Shown in pieces: positions 17,565 to 25,236 of a stretch of DNA of 49,615 nucleotides. The stretch is taken from assembly GCA_027592195.1 (NCBI GenBank), contig JAQCKU010000002.1, positions 1 through 49,615 on the forward strand. Reading direction: 5' to 3'. The translations under genes were made by a program, and so were the position numbers. A model generated the notes under the pieces. The model was not told the origin of the DNA and did no database searches. It was given only the letters and a program-made list of their open reading frames with translations. Source of the stretch: Actinomycetota bacterium. GTDB lineage: Bacteria; Actinomycetota; Actinomycetes; Nanopelagicales; Nanopelagicaceae. How positions within the stretch are numbered: the stretch's first letter is position 1; every line of letters starts with the position of its first letter.

Positions 17565-17588
17565 ATGAGTAGTTTATAGACTCCAGCC
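17565..17588. promoter_or_regulatory. 24-bp divergent leaderless promoter region (argF / DUF3039)
   Basis: Two -10 hexamers lie back to back. On the plus strand TAGACT (17577-17582) is 6 nt before the DUF3039 ATG; on the minus strand TAAACT (complement of 17571-17576) is 6 nt before the argF GTG. Any -35 element of each promoter must therefore lie inside the coding region of the other gene, and polymerase could not open both at once. Confidence 0.5.
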
Positions 17589-17927
17589 ATGGCGTTTCCT
17601 CGATTTGGCCGGAGATTATCGAATTCACCCGATACCTCGGGTATTGGATTACCTACTCGAGGCGGAGATAGCGATCTTCTCGAGGCAGAAGTTGAGCCCT
17701 CGGAATTAGATTTTGAGCCTGGCGATCACGAGCGATTCTCGCATTATGTATTAAAAGAAAAAATTGTTGAATCGGCCGTTACTGGTAAAGCTGTCCGTGC
17801 GCTCTGTGGCAAGAAATGGGTTCCTTCTCGAGATCCTATGAAATTTCCCATCTGCCCGGTCTGTAAAGAAATTCATTCAGGGCTACGTAAGGGCCCAGAT
17901 CCAGAATCAAATAGCGAAGATAATTAG
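17589..17927 (+). CDS. DUF3039 family protein, probable zinc-ribbon
   Basis: A 112-residue cytosolic protein of a conserved actinobacterial family of unknown function. The core FSHYVLKEKIVESAVTGKAVRALCGKKWVP then FPICPVCKEIHSGL contains three cysteines arranged C-x(20)-CPVC, suggesting a small metal-binding site. The flanks are acidic and low in complexity. The ATG at 17589 has a leaderless -10 element 6 nt upstream. It is followed after 13 bases by the GH18 gene, which may be co-transcribed. Confidence 0.87.
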   Translation: MAFPRFGRRLSNSPDTSGIGLPTRGGDSDLLEAEVEPSELDFEPGDHERFSHYVLKEKIVESAVTGKAVRALCGKKWVPSRDPMKFPICPVCKEIHSGLRKGPDPESNSEDN

Positions 17928-17940
17928 TAACGCTCAACTG

Positions 17941-19815
17941 ATGTGCTTAACTCATTTTAAAATCAAAGCTCATAGCGCTGGCGCAATTTTTATAATTCTC
18001 TCTGCCCTGGTATTTTCTACAGTTCCATCAAATCCTGCAGTGGCCCGAGAAATGTTCCTTAGTGAAAGCCCTACAACATCAGCTACTCCAGTAGCAGATT
18101 CCCTACCAGATCCGACAACGAGTAATCCAATAGCTCTAAATCCACCACGAAAAATTTGGACTGGTTGGATGCCGTATTACTCGATGCGTACATCCCTTCC
18201 AGCCGCTCTTAACAATCAAGATCTGATAAAAGAGATCATGCTCTTCTGGTTTACTTTAAAAGGCCCTAATCGAATATTGGATCTATACCAAGGTGGCAAT
18301 CCAAGCATTCCAATGGATACACCGTTGGCACAGATGCGAGCTGCTGGATATCAACTGATACCAACGATTACAGATGGAACGGGAAAATTAGAATTACAAA
18401 AGATTCTCTCAAAACCGAAACAACGGAGTGCAACGATCGAGACGTTAATGAATTTAATCCGGTCAAAGAATTTTGATGGGATTGATCTCAATTTTGAAGG
18501 CTTCTCCTTTGTTGATGGCGTCGCATCTTGGGAGAAGACTCGAGGGCACTGGGTGGAATTTATCGTGGAGCTATCAGCAGCGCTAAAGGCAGAGAATAAA
18601 ATTCTTTCGGTAACTACTCCTGTCTCCTTTGACCCTGATTCTGGAAAGCGTGGTTACTGGCTCTATGACTGGCCAGCGATTGCACCTCATATTGATCGAC
18701 TTCGAATAATGACTTACGACTACTCCACTTCAAGACCTGGCCCGATCGGTCCGCTCTTTTGGGCTGAAGATTCATTGAAATATGCGGTTAAGGTGATGCC
18801 GGCATCAAAAGTTTTCCTTGGGGTTGCCGGTTATGGAAGAGATTGGGTTACCAAAGTTACAGGAGTCTGTCCTAAAGATGTTGCAGGTGTTGTTAAAGCT
18901 GGAGCTCGAGCTTCAACTTTTGTGATGCGCGATGCGCCTAACCTTGTTGCGCGATATGGGGCTAACGCTGAATATAAAGTCCGTGAAGGTGAAGTTAACT
19001 TTACCTATCAACGAACCTACACCGGAGTTACCGGTAACGGTTCACCAACAACATGTACTGCCTCACGAACTGCTTGGTATCAAGACCCCAGAGGCTATAT
19101 GGCTCGAGCAAATTTAGTTTCAAAATATCGTCTAGGTGGTCTGGTTGCGTGGACTCTTGGAATGGAAGAGCCAGCTGCTATGAACGCAGTGCGAGCTGTT
19201 TCGCAAGATATTGCTCCCGATATCGTTCGAGCAGATTTACAGATTGATAAGAGCGATGTGAAATATGGTGAGATAGTTTCTCTGCAGGCAAATTTCACAC
19301 TCACTGATAAAGCACCTGTGGCTGGCGCTCTCACCACAATTCAGATGAAGAGTGAGAAGAGCGGCTGGCAAGATATTTTCCAAGGAGTTACCGATCAGAG
19401 CGGTTTTATTTCAATTCGCACCCTAATCGGTGAGAGCGTTCGATTTAGAGCCCTTTCGGAGGGAAGTTGGGAACGTTTGGCCTCCACATCGGCCGAGGTT
19501 GCAATCGCATCTCGACCTGATATCACTTTAGCTTCCAAATTACTTTCTTCTAAAGGGCGCCAGGAGACGATGACCGTTCAACTGGCGCCTTTAAGAGCCG
19601 GGGTACGAGTTATTCTTGAGAAAAGTGATCCGGTAAAAGGAAAATTTGTTAAAGCAGGTGAAGCCCTGACCGATGAAAATGGTTCTGCTCAATTCCAGAT
19701 TAACCATAAAGAACGAGGCTTTGCTGCCTTCAGAGCAAGATCTTTGGCTGATAAGAAAGCTAATTTTCCTGCCTCTGTGAGCCAATCGCTCTGGGTTACC
19801 ATCCTTGAAAGGTGA
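17941..19815 (+). CDS. Exported GH18-family glycoside hydrolase-like protein
   Basis: A 624-residue protein with an N-terminal signal peptide (hydrophobic about 12-30, likely cleavage near PAVAR), a proline/threonine-rich linker (40-70), a GH18 TIM barrel (about 72-430) and a C-terminal part with immunoglobulin-like segments (about 435-624). The barrel resembles the YaaH/spore-wall type: WTGWMPYYS at the start, the catalytic segment [11 protein letters not shown] (179-186) and MTYDYS. The general acid glutamate E186 is present, but the motif DxxDxDxE has asparagine at position 184. Chitin- or peptidoglycan-directed activity outside the cell is inferred from the family. Six cysteines at most, including VTGVCPKD and TTCTAS, may form one disulphide. 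Confidence 0.88.
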   Translation: MCLTHFKIKAHSAGAIFIILSALVFSTVPSNPAVAREMFLSESPTTSATPVADSLPDPTTSNPIALNPPRKIWTGWMPYYSMRTSLPAALNNQDLIKEIMLFWFTLKGPNRILDLYQGGNPSIPMDTPLAQMRAAGYQLIPTITDGTGKLELQKILSKPKQRSATIETLMNLIRSKNFDGIDLNFEGFSFVDGVASWEKTRGHWVEFIVELSAALKAENKILSVTTPVSFDPDSGKRGYWLYDWPAIAPHIDRLRIMTYDYSTSRPGPIGPLFWAEDSLKYAVKVMPASKVFLGVAGYGRDWVTKVTGVCPKDVAGVVKAGARASTFVMRDAPNLVARYGANAEYKVREGEVNFTYQRTYTGVTGNGSPTTCTASRTAWYQDPRGYMARANLVSKYRLGGLVAWTLGMEEPAAMNAVRAVSQDIAPDIVRADLQIDKSDVKYGEIVSLQANFTLTDKAPVAGALTTIQMKSEKSGWQDIFQGVTDQSGFISIRTLIGESVRFRALSEGSWERLASTSAEVAIASRPDITLASKLLSSKGRQETMTVQLAPLRAGVRVILEKSDPVKGKFVKAGEALTDENGSAQFQINHKERGFAAFRARSLADKKANFPASVSQSLWVTILER

Positions 19816-19867
19816 GCGCTCGCTTTCGCTATTTAAAATTTTTGACAGCAAGGGCAATAATAGCGCC

Positions 19868-20203
19868 GTGATACCAGCAACCAACTCGCGCTCGCCACTT
19901 CAGGTTCTGGAGAATCAGGTTCTGGAGAATCAGGTTCTGGAGGAAGTCGAGATAAATTTAGAGCGTGACTGGCTCTGCATAGTCTGGGATGACCCAGTTA
20001 ATCTGATGAGCTATGTGACCCATGTTTTTATTGTGCTCTTTGGTTTTTCACGCGCCAAAGCCACAGAGTTAATGATGAAGGTCCATAACGATGGGAAGGC
20101 AGTAGTCACCTCAGGTTCACGAGAAGAGATGGAGCGTGATGTTGCCAGACTTCATGAGTATGGATTATGGGCAACAATTATCCGTGATGATCAGAGCTCG
20201 TAA
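19868..20203 (+). CDS. clpS: ATP-dependent Clp protease adaptor ClpS
   Basis: Adaptor that binds N-degron substrates and delivers them to ClpC/ClpA with ClpP. The 111-residue product has the family core [20 protein letters not shown] (about 35-54), with the substrate-pocket DDPVN, and ends with the usual GLWATI strand. I chose GTG 19868 rather than the in-frame ATG 19805, which would overlap the GH18 gene and add 21 atypical residues; AATAAT lies 6 nt before the GTG. The N-terminal extension contains three copies of QVLEN/E encoded by a 15-bp tandem repeat. The order clpS-DUF2017 is conserved in actinobacteria. Confidence 0.93.
   Translation: MIPATNSRSPLQVLENQVLENQVLEEVEINLERDWLCIVWDDPVNLMSYVTHVFIVLFGFSRAKATELMMKVHNDGKAVVTSGSREEMERDVARLHEYGLWATIIRDDQSS
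19901..19945 (+). repeat. 15-bp tandem repeat, three copies, inside clpS
   Basis: CAGGTTCTGGAGAAT occurs twice exactly (19901-19915, 19916-19930) and a third time with the last three bases changed (19931-19945). It is in frame and encodes [15 protein letters not shown] in the disordered N-terminal extension of ClpS. Confidence 0.95.
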
Positions 20204-20246
20204 ATATTATTCTCTTATGAGATATCTTCTCGAGAATTACTAATTA

Positions 20247-20927
20247 ATGAATAGTCAGAGAAAAATCTTTCATACATTTTCTTCACAAGAGCGATACATT
20301 CTTATCAACTTGGTAGAACAAATCCTTGAACTTTTAGGCGCTCCAGCTGTAGATCATGATCCACTCAATGATTTTGTGGGTATTTCATCAAATGAACTTC
20401 CACCAGATGATCCAGTACTTCGACGTTTATTGCCCAGCGCATATAACCAGATTCAAGATGCCGCAGAGTTTCGCAGATATACAGAGCATTCGCTTCGAGA
20501 GAAGAAGCGCTCTGCTGCACATTTCATTAGAGAACTTCTCATAAATGAAGATGGCGGAGGCGATGAGATTGAGGAAAATCTAAGTTCGGATCCAATAGAT
20601 CCGATAATGGAAGAAGATGGTCAATTGGCAAAAGGTGCTATCAAAGTTGCAATTTCTGAGAGTGATTTTCCAAGTTGGCTCTCAGGTTTAAATGACATTC
20701 GCTTAGCTCTAGCTGTTCGGCTAGAGATTGGCGGAGGCGCAATGGGAGATTTACCAGATGGAGATCATCGATCAAACTCTGGAGATAGCTTTTCGAATAA
20801 GAGTTTTGAATTGATGAAAGATAGCGATCCAATGAAGGCGGTATATGCGGTCTATAACTGGATCGGATGGTTGCAAGAAGAATTTCTCCTAGAGATAGAG
20901 ACTAAAAAAACGGGCCCAGATCTTTAA
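20247..20927 (+). CDS. DUF2017 family protein
   Basis: A 226-residue, strongly acidic protein of an actinobacterial family of unknown function normally found next to clpS. Visible conserved parts are FSSQERYILINLVEQILELL (residues 11-30), DPVLRRLLPSAY, FRRYTEHSLREKK and the C-terminal AVYAVYNWIGWLQEEFLLEI. It is predicted helical and soluble with no signal peptide. The neighbourhood suggests a link to ClpS-dependent proteolysis, which is inference only. Its stop codon lies in the loop of the downstream terminator. Confidence 0.88.
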   Translation: MNSQRKIFHTFSSQERYILINLVEQILELLGAPAVDHDPLNDFVGISSNELPPDDPVLRRLLPSAYNQIQDAAEFRRYTEHSLREKKRSAAHFIRELLINEDGGGDEIEENLSSDPIDPIMEEDGQLAKGAIKVAISESDFPSWLSGLNDIRLALAVRLEIGGGAMGDLPDGDHRSNSGDSFSNKSFELMKDSDPMKAVYAVYNWIGWLQEEFLLEIETKKTGPDL

Positions 20928-20948
20928 GGATCTGAACCCGTTCTTTAT
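20904..20948. terminator. Bidirectional terminator between DUF2017 and actinorhodopsin genes
   Basis: ACGGG-CC-CAGATC (20910-20922), loop TTTAAG, GATCTG-AA-CCCGT (20929-20941): an 11-pair stem with a 2x2 mismatch. On the minus strand it is followed by seven U, a strong end for the rhodopsin transcript; on the plus strand by TCTTTATTT, weaker. The DUF2017 stop codon (20925-20927) sits in the loop. Confidence 0.88.
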
Positions 20949-20965
20949 TTAAATTACTTTACTTA

Positions 20966-21739
20966 TTAATCTACTTTCATGCCTTCTGCAAGAGACTTCA
21001 TGCGAGCAATCTTGTAGATTGTCAGACCGAAGAGACACTTAGCTAGAACATCCGCTGTTGTGTATCCAACCTGGCGCCACATAAATGTATTTGGATCATT
21101 TATATCGCTACCAAGAAGCGGAAGCATGTAGGAGATTGGGTAAACGCCCCATGTTGCAATAAGAAGCATTCTTAGTCGTCCTACAGTCGCCGCCACACCT
21201 TCTGGCTGACGATCGAGTGACTTCCCAAGCTCTACAAAGAGGACATAAAGAATGTATAGGAATGGAAGTGTTGAAAGAACACCCCATAGAACCTTTGTTC
21301 CGTTATCTAGGCTGATTTCACCTGGATATCCAAGTGCGATCATCGCAGCTGATGCTGGGACAAGGCGTGTGATGAGTGATTTGCTTGCCTCTTTTGCAAG
21401 TGCAAGAACTGCAATCACTTCAACAAGTAGTAGTGGAACTGTGAGGATCCAGTCAACGTAACGGTAACCTTCATTAAATGCATTTGCGCTCGCATTAATG
21501 TCGGTCGTGACGTTGAAAGAGCCTTCAACTGTTGCATCCTTAAATGAATCAAAGATTCGGATGTAGTGATAACCAGCGATAAAAGTAACCATCGATGAGA
21601 GCACTAGCGCATTGCGATATTTAGGAAGTACGCGGTGCTGTGCAACAAGGGTGTACACGGTTGTAGCAAGCATTGATATAAGTCCAAAGGAAAGGATGTT
21701 ATATACGGTTTGCCACTGTCCGCCATCTAGATTGATCAT
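20966..21739 (-). CDS. actR: Actinorhodopsin, light-driven proton pump
   Basis: Seven-helix retinal protein of the xanthorhodopsin-like branch found in freshwater actinobacteria; it pumps protons outward in light. In the 257-residue protein the helix-C motif is D96, T100, E107 (acceptor, T, donor: the DTE proton-pump set), with L104 at the tuning site, which in proteorhodopsins goes with green absorption. H58 can pair with D96, and the retinal Schiff-base lysine is K234 in DVLAKCLFG. G153 in VLWGVLSTLPF aligns with W138 of bacteriorhodopsin (anchored on the shared LYILYVLF that follows) and so with the glycine that opens xanthorhodopsin to a carotenoid antenna. The start ATG 21739 has GGAGGC 8 nt upstream. 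No retinal synthesis gene is in the window. Confidence 0.97.
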   Translation of the reverse strand: MINLDGGQWQTVYNILSFGLISMLATTVYTLVAQHRVLPKYRNALVLSSMVTFIAGYHYIRIFDSFKDATVEGSFNVTTDINASANAFNEGYRYVDWILTVPLLLVEVIAVLALAKEASKSLITRLVPASAAMIALGYPGEISLDNGTKVLWGVLSTLPFLYILYVLFVELGKSLDRQPEGVAATVGRLRMLLIATWGVYPISYMLPLLGSDINDPNTFMWRQVGYTTADVLAKCLFGLTIYKIARMKSLAEGMKVD

Positions 21740-21746
21740 GTATTAA

Positions 21747-21850
21747 GCCTCCGTGGGGCTGAGGTAACGGCCTCCCGGTTTGAGAGGTCGAGCGCCCTGC
21801 CGTGGCTTCATATGATCGCCACGCCAAGTGCTAGGTGTAAGAGTTCACCT
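21747..21850 (-). promoter_or_regulatory. G+C-rich, hairpin-rich leader of the actinorhodopsin gene
   Basis: Bases 21751-21810 hold 41 G/C out of 60 (counted by eye), far above the surroundings. On the minus strand, in transcript order: AGGTG/CACCT hairpin (21846-21850 with 21833-21837, 8-nt loop), CGTGGC/GCCACG hairpin (21818-21823 with 21801-21806, 11-nt loop), then repeated CCTC and GAGG words (plus coordinates 84-87, 71-74, 61-64 and 48-51 after 21700) that can pair in alternative ways. The last GAGG is the Shine-Dalgarno sequence itself, so translation could be masked. No known riboswitch family is recognised. Confidence 0.5.
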
Positions 21851-21986
21851 TGAGCCCAGGTTCTGCAACCCTTCAGAGGGGTGTTTCTAGGAATTTTTTA
21901 AGATTTCTCTCCTTACTTTGTGATACCCACCAGTAGCCCTGCATTTCTGAGATAGAAGATGTCTCTGATGGATGCCATTAGCGATC

Positions 21987-21992
21987 TACCCT
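21987..21992 (+). promoter_or_regulatory. Leaderless -10 element of murI
   Basis: TACCCT is followed by 6 nt (TACCCC) and ATG 21999. This decides the start against the in-frame ATG 21972, which would place the hexamer inside the gene. Confidence 0.42.
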
Positions 21993-21998
21993 TACCCC

Positions 21999-22826
21999 AT
22001 GTCTTCTGGCCCAATACCTTCTGGCCTTATTAAAGGTAAGAGCGCCCCGATAGGAATTTTTGATTCTGGCGTTGGCGGATTAACAGTGGCGAGAGCGGTC
22101 ATCGATCAACTTCCCAATGAATCGATAATCTATGTTGGAGATACCGCCAGAACCCCTTATGGCCCTAGGCCACTTGCTCAGGTGAGAAGTTTTACTTTAG
22201 AGATTTTAGATAAATTAGTTGACCGGGGAGTGAAGGCGTTGGTTATTGCTTGCAACACTGCTAGCGCTGCAATGCTCCGCGATGCTCGTGAAAGATATGA
22301 CCTTCCGGTAGTTGAAGTTATTCAACCTGCTGTGCGACGAGCAGTCTCCGCAACGCGATCTGGAAAAATTGGAGTGATTGGAACTGCAACAACAGTTGAT
22401 TCACGGGCATATCTCGATGCATTTGCCGCTGCTCCACAACTTGAAATCACCTCAATGGCCTGCCCGCTCTTTGTTGAATATGTGGAGCGTGGCGAAACAT
22501 CAGGTACAGAGATTACAAAAATTGCGCGAGAGTATTTACAACCGTTGATCGATGCCAAGATTGATACCTTGGTTTTAGGGTGTACTCACTATCCGCTATT
22601 AACTGGAGTCATCTCTTATGTGATGGGTGGAGAAGTCACGCTTGTCTCATCTGCAGATGAAACGGCTAAGGACCTCTATCGTGAACTCGTTGAGCAAGAT
22701 TTACTACGAGAGAGCCAAGAAAAGCCGTTCTATCAATTTATCGCAACGCATGATGGTCAAGGTTTTTCCGATCTCGCCCGAAGATTCCTGGGCCCAGAGG
22801 TAGTCTCGGTTAGCACTGAGCTATAA
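21999..22826 (+). CDS. murI: Glutamate racemase
   Basis: Makes D-glutamate for peptidoglycan precursors in the cytosol. The 275-residue product (from ATG 21999) shows [17 protein letters not shown] with the conserved aspartate at residue 22, [12 protein letters not shown], and both catalytic cysteines: C85 in IACNTASA and C195 in LGCTHYPLL. The alternative start ATG 21972 adds nine residues outside the family core. The gene is followed by rph and rdgB, a conserved actinobacterial trio. Its last codons and stop overlap the first unit of an 11-bp tandem repeat. Confidence 0.96.
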   Translation: MSSGPIPSGLIKGKSAPIGIFDSGVGGLTVARAVIDQLPNESIIYVGDTARTPYGPRPLAQVRSFTLEILDKLVDRGVKALVIACNTASAAMLRDARERYDLPVVEVIQPAVRRAVSATRSGKIGVIGTATTVDSRAYLDAFAAAPQLEITSMACPLFVEYVERGETSGTEITKIAREYLQPLIDAKIDTLVLGCTHYPLLTGVISYVMGGEVTLVSSADETAKDLYRELVEQDLLRESQEKPFYQFIATHDGQGFSDLARRFLGPEVVSVSTEL

Positions 22827-22852
22827 GAAAGCTATAAGAAAGCTATAAGAAA
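22820..22852 (+). repeat. 11-bp tandem repeat, three exact copies, at the murI-rph junction
   Basis: GCTATAAGAAA is repeated at 22820-22830, 22831-22841 and 22842-22852. The first copy contains the murI stop TAA; the third ends 17 nt before the rph ATG, close to its AGTGGAG ribosome-binding region. Confidence 0.95.
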
Positions 22853-22869
22853 GAGTGGAGAAGATTTAA

Positions 22870-23598
22870 ATGGAGATGCGAAATGATGGCAGGGATCCAA
22901 AGACGCTACGAAAGGTAGCTTTTACTCGAAACTGGCTGCTCAACGCAGAAGGATCAGTTCTCGTTGAATTTGGTGATACTCGTGTTCTCTGCGTAGCAAG
23001 CTTTACTCCCGGAGTTCCACGATGGTTAAGTGGATCAGGAAAAGGTTGGATCACCTCGGAATATTCAATGCTACCTCGCGCTACCCATACGCGTTCTGAT
23101 CGAGAGAGCGTTAAAGGAAAGTTAGGTGGAAGAACTCAAGAGATCTCTCGACTTATTGGGCGCTCGCTACGCGCGGTAGTTGATATGGAACAACTCGGAG
23201 AGAACACTCTTGTGATTGATTGTGATGTTTTACAAGCAGATGGTGGAACCAGAACAGCTGCGATCACTGGGGCATTTCTTGCCCTTACCGATGCGATCTC
23301 TTGGGCAAAAGAAAAAGGTTTTGTTAAGGCTGATGCAACGGTATTTTCTGATTCATTAGCAGCGGTAAGTGTTGGGATTGTTGATGGAAGAGCGATTCTT
23401 GATTTATCTTATGAAGAAGATGTGCGGGCAGAGACTGATATGAATGTAGTTGCTACCGGATCTGGAAAGTTTATTGAAGTTCAAGGCACAGCAGAAGCCC
23501 ACCCTTTTGATCGAAACTTATTAGATCAACTCTTAGATCTTGCTCTTTCTGGTTGTGCAGAGTTGACTACTCTTCAGCGCGCAGCTTTAAAAAATTGA
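22870..23598 (+). CDS. rph: Ribonuclease PH
   Basis: Phosphorolytic 3'-to-5' exoribonuclease that trims tRNA 3' ends. The 242-residue product is full length and has the family landmarks [14 protein letters not shown] at the start, [32 protein letters not shown] and the active-site segment [20 protein letters not shown]. It begins at ATG 22870 behind GTGGAG; ATG 22876 in frame is a possible alternative. It lies 12 bases before rdgB, so the two are probably one transcript. It would also be needed to mature the tRNA-Leu and tmRNA ends, an inference from the family. Confidence 0.97.
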   Translation: MEMRNDGRDPKTLRKVAFTRNWLLNAEGSVLVEFGDTRVLCVASFTPGVPRWLSGSGKGWITSEYSMLPRATHTRSDRESVKGKLGGRTQEISRLIGRSLRAVVDMEQLGENTLVIDCDVLQADGGTRTAAITGAFLALTDAISWAKEKGFVKADATVFSDSLAAVSVGIVDGRAILDLSYEEDVRAETDMNVVATGSGKFIEVQGTAEAHPFDRNLLDQLLDLALSGCAELTTLQRAALKN

Positions 23599-23610
23599 AC
23601 TTCCTAATCC

Positions 23611-24213
23611 ATGGTTAAAAAAATAGTAATTGCCTCACATAACAAAGGTAAGGTGCAAGAGATTCATCGTATTTTTTCTGCCGCTATCGGGCAGGTGGAG
23701 ATATTAACCCTCGATGATTTTCCAGAGATCAGTGAGATCGAGGAGACCGGTGAGAGCTTTGAAGAGAATGCTTTATTGAAGGCCGCTACAGTCTTTAAAT
23801 TAACAAATATTCCAGCCCTTGCCGACGATAGCGGCTTGGTGATCGATCACCTTGGTGGAGCTCCAGGCATTTACTCCGCTCGATATTCGGGGGAGGGCGA
23901 TCTTGGTAATATCAAGAAAGTACTAGATCAACTCGATTCTGTAGCAAGGCAAGATCGATCCGCCCGATTTGTCGCGGTTGCCGTATATATAGATGAGAGT
24001 GGTCCGCTTTTTGCCAGAGGTGAGTTGGAGGGCGAGATTACTCTGGAGCCTCGGGGTGAAAACGGTTTTGGCTACGATCCAATTTTTCAACCGGTGAATT
24101 ACTCGCAAACGTTGGCAGAGCTTGATCCAACAATTAAAGACCAAATTAGTCATAGGGGAGTATCGCTGAACCAATTAGCACCAGCACTCGCGGTAAGATT
24201 AGGCCAGAAATAA
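23611..24213 (+). CDS. rdgB: dITP/XTP pyrophosphatase (non-canonical purine NTPase)
   Basis: Housecleaning enzyme that hydrolyses deaminated purine nucleoside triphosphates such as ITP and XTP to the monophosphates. The 200-residue protein starts VKKIVIASHNKGKVQEI (Ham1 family substrate loop), then FEENALLKA, the metal/catalytic ADDSGLVIDHLGGAPGIYSARY, GFGYDPIFQP and the base-specific SHRG near residue 183. All family motifs are present. It is coupled to rph in the murI-rph-rdgB cluster. Confidence 0.97.
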   Translation: MVKKIVIASHNKGKVQEIHRIFSAAIGQVEILTLDDFPEISEIEETGESFEENALLKAATVFKLTNIPALADDSGLVIDHLGGAPGIYSARYSGEGDLGNIKKVLDQLDSVARQDRSARFVAVAVYIDESGPLFARGELEGEITLEPRGENGFGYDPIFQPVNYSQTLAELDPTIKDQISHRGVSLNQLAPALAVRLGQK

Positions 24214-24271
24214 CGCCCTGTTATTTAACCCAGATACGAAATCTGGATCGCTAACCCAAGGAGTTATATCG

Positions 24272-25171
24272 GTGGCAGCAAAACGAGCAGCAAAGAAAAT
24301 AGCAAAACGAGCCGTTAAGAAATCCAAGGTCAAACCTGCAAAAAGAGCAGTTAAAAAGGCTAGCAAGAAAGTAAGCGCTAGATCTTCAGCTAAAAAGACC
24401 AAGGTGAAAGCGAAGAAGAGAGCTGTCAAAAAAGCAGCTCCAAAGAAATCTGTGAAGAAATCCGCAAAGAAATCTGTAAAGAAAGTAGCGAAGAAGAGCG
24501 CTGCCAAAAGGAAAGCTCTCTCGGTGAAAGTTGATGTACCTGAGGTACCAACTCGTGGACCGCTAACTCCATCTTCAACTCCAGTCGCAACAACTCGTCT
24601 GGCTCAAGGAAATTCAGCCCTCAGCGCAACCACTTCTGCTGGAGAGCGAAAAAATCTTGAAAAGGGTGGTTCTGCCAAGAAAAAAGGATCGGGTCCCTTC
24701 TTCTTTATTCTTATCGGTATTGTTGCAATCGCGCTGATTGTCTTCTCGCAAGCCTCTGATAACGAAACTTCCTCTAATTCGAATTCAAGTAATGGTGTAG
24801 CAACAGCTTCTCCAACTCCGAGCGCATCACCATCTCCAAGCGCTACTGAGAGCGAAGATAGCGCTAGCGCCCCGGCTTCCTATGACCCACCTACCGGAAT
24901 AGTTGCTCAATATACAAACTCAGAGAAGAGTGGAGCTACAGTATTCTGGAAAGCTCCTGCTTCAACAGATGGCATCTCAGGTTATGCAATTCAAATTCAA
25001 CGCAATGGTGGAGCACGTGAAGATTTATCCTCAACTCCAGCTACGCAGTTCAATCTTGATATCAGCAAGGGTTCATCTAATGGCTGGACAAGTTTTATAG
25101 TTCAGACAATTTACTCTGATGGAACGATAGTTGATGGAAAAGTGTTCGGTCTTTCAGGGCAGTGGAGCTAA
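24272..25171 (+). CDS. Membrane protein with histone-H1-like lysine-rich N-terminus and FN3-like ectodomain
   Basis: A 299-residue protein in four parts: residues 1-86 are almost only K, A, R, S and V in AKK/VKK repeats, like the tail of histone H1 or mycobacterial HU; 87-140 is a polar linker; 142-159 is one transmembrane helix (FFFILIGIVAIALIVF); 165-205 is Ser/Thr/Pro-rich; 206-299 looks like a fibronectin type III domain (PPTGIVAQY, ATVFWKAP, YAIQIQRNGG). With the basic side inside, the tail would face the cytosol and could bind DNA or RNA while the FN3 part faces outward. GTG 24272 has AAGGAG 7 nt upstream. A strong terminator follows. No named family was recognised for the whole protein. 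Confidence 0.82.
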   Translation: MAAKRAAKKIAKRAVKKSKVKPAKRAVKKASKKVSARSSAKKTKVKAKKRAVKKAAPKKSVKKSAKKSVKKVAKKSAAKRKALSVKVDVPEVPTRGPLTPSSTPVATTRLAQGNSALSATTSAGERKNLEKGGSAKKKGSGPFFFILIGIVAIALIVFSQASDNETSSNSNSSNGVATASPTPSASPSPSATESEDSASAPASYDPPTGIVAQYTNSEKSGATVFWKAPASTDGISGYAIQIQRNGGAREDLSSTPATQFNLDISKGSSNGWTSFIVQTIYSDGTIVDGKVFGLSGQWS

Positions 25172-25196
25172 CTTCTAAGAACTCAAAAAGTTAAGG

Positions 25197-25236
25197 AAAA
25201 ATCCGAGTCAAGAGAGATCTTGCCTCGGATTTTTTT
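25197..25236. terminator. Bidirectional rho-independent terminator
   Basis: AAAATCCGAG (25198-25207), one mismatch, CAAGA, tetraloop GAGA, TCTTG, then CTCGGAT followed by six T (25231-25236). It ends the H1-like gene on the plus strand and, read on the minus strand, the acyltransferase gene, whose stop codon (25235-25237) lies at the edge of the T-tract. Confidence 0.93.

Noticed and set aside
19805-19867. Longer ClpS starting inside the GH18 gene
   Set aside because: Adds 21 residues not typical of the family and overlaps the upstream gene; GTG 19868 fits better.
24199-24507. Phe/Ala-rich reading frame on the minus strand
   Set aside because: Simple antisense of the AAA/AAG-rich H1-like repeats (AAG gives CTT, AAA gives TTT); no independent evidence.
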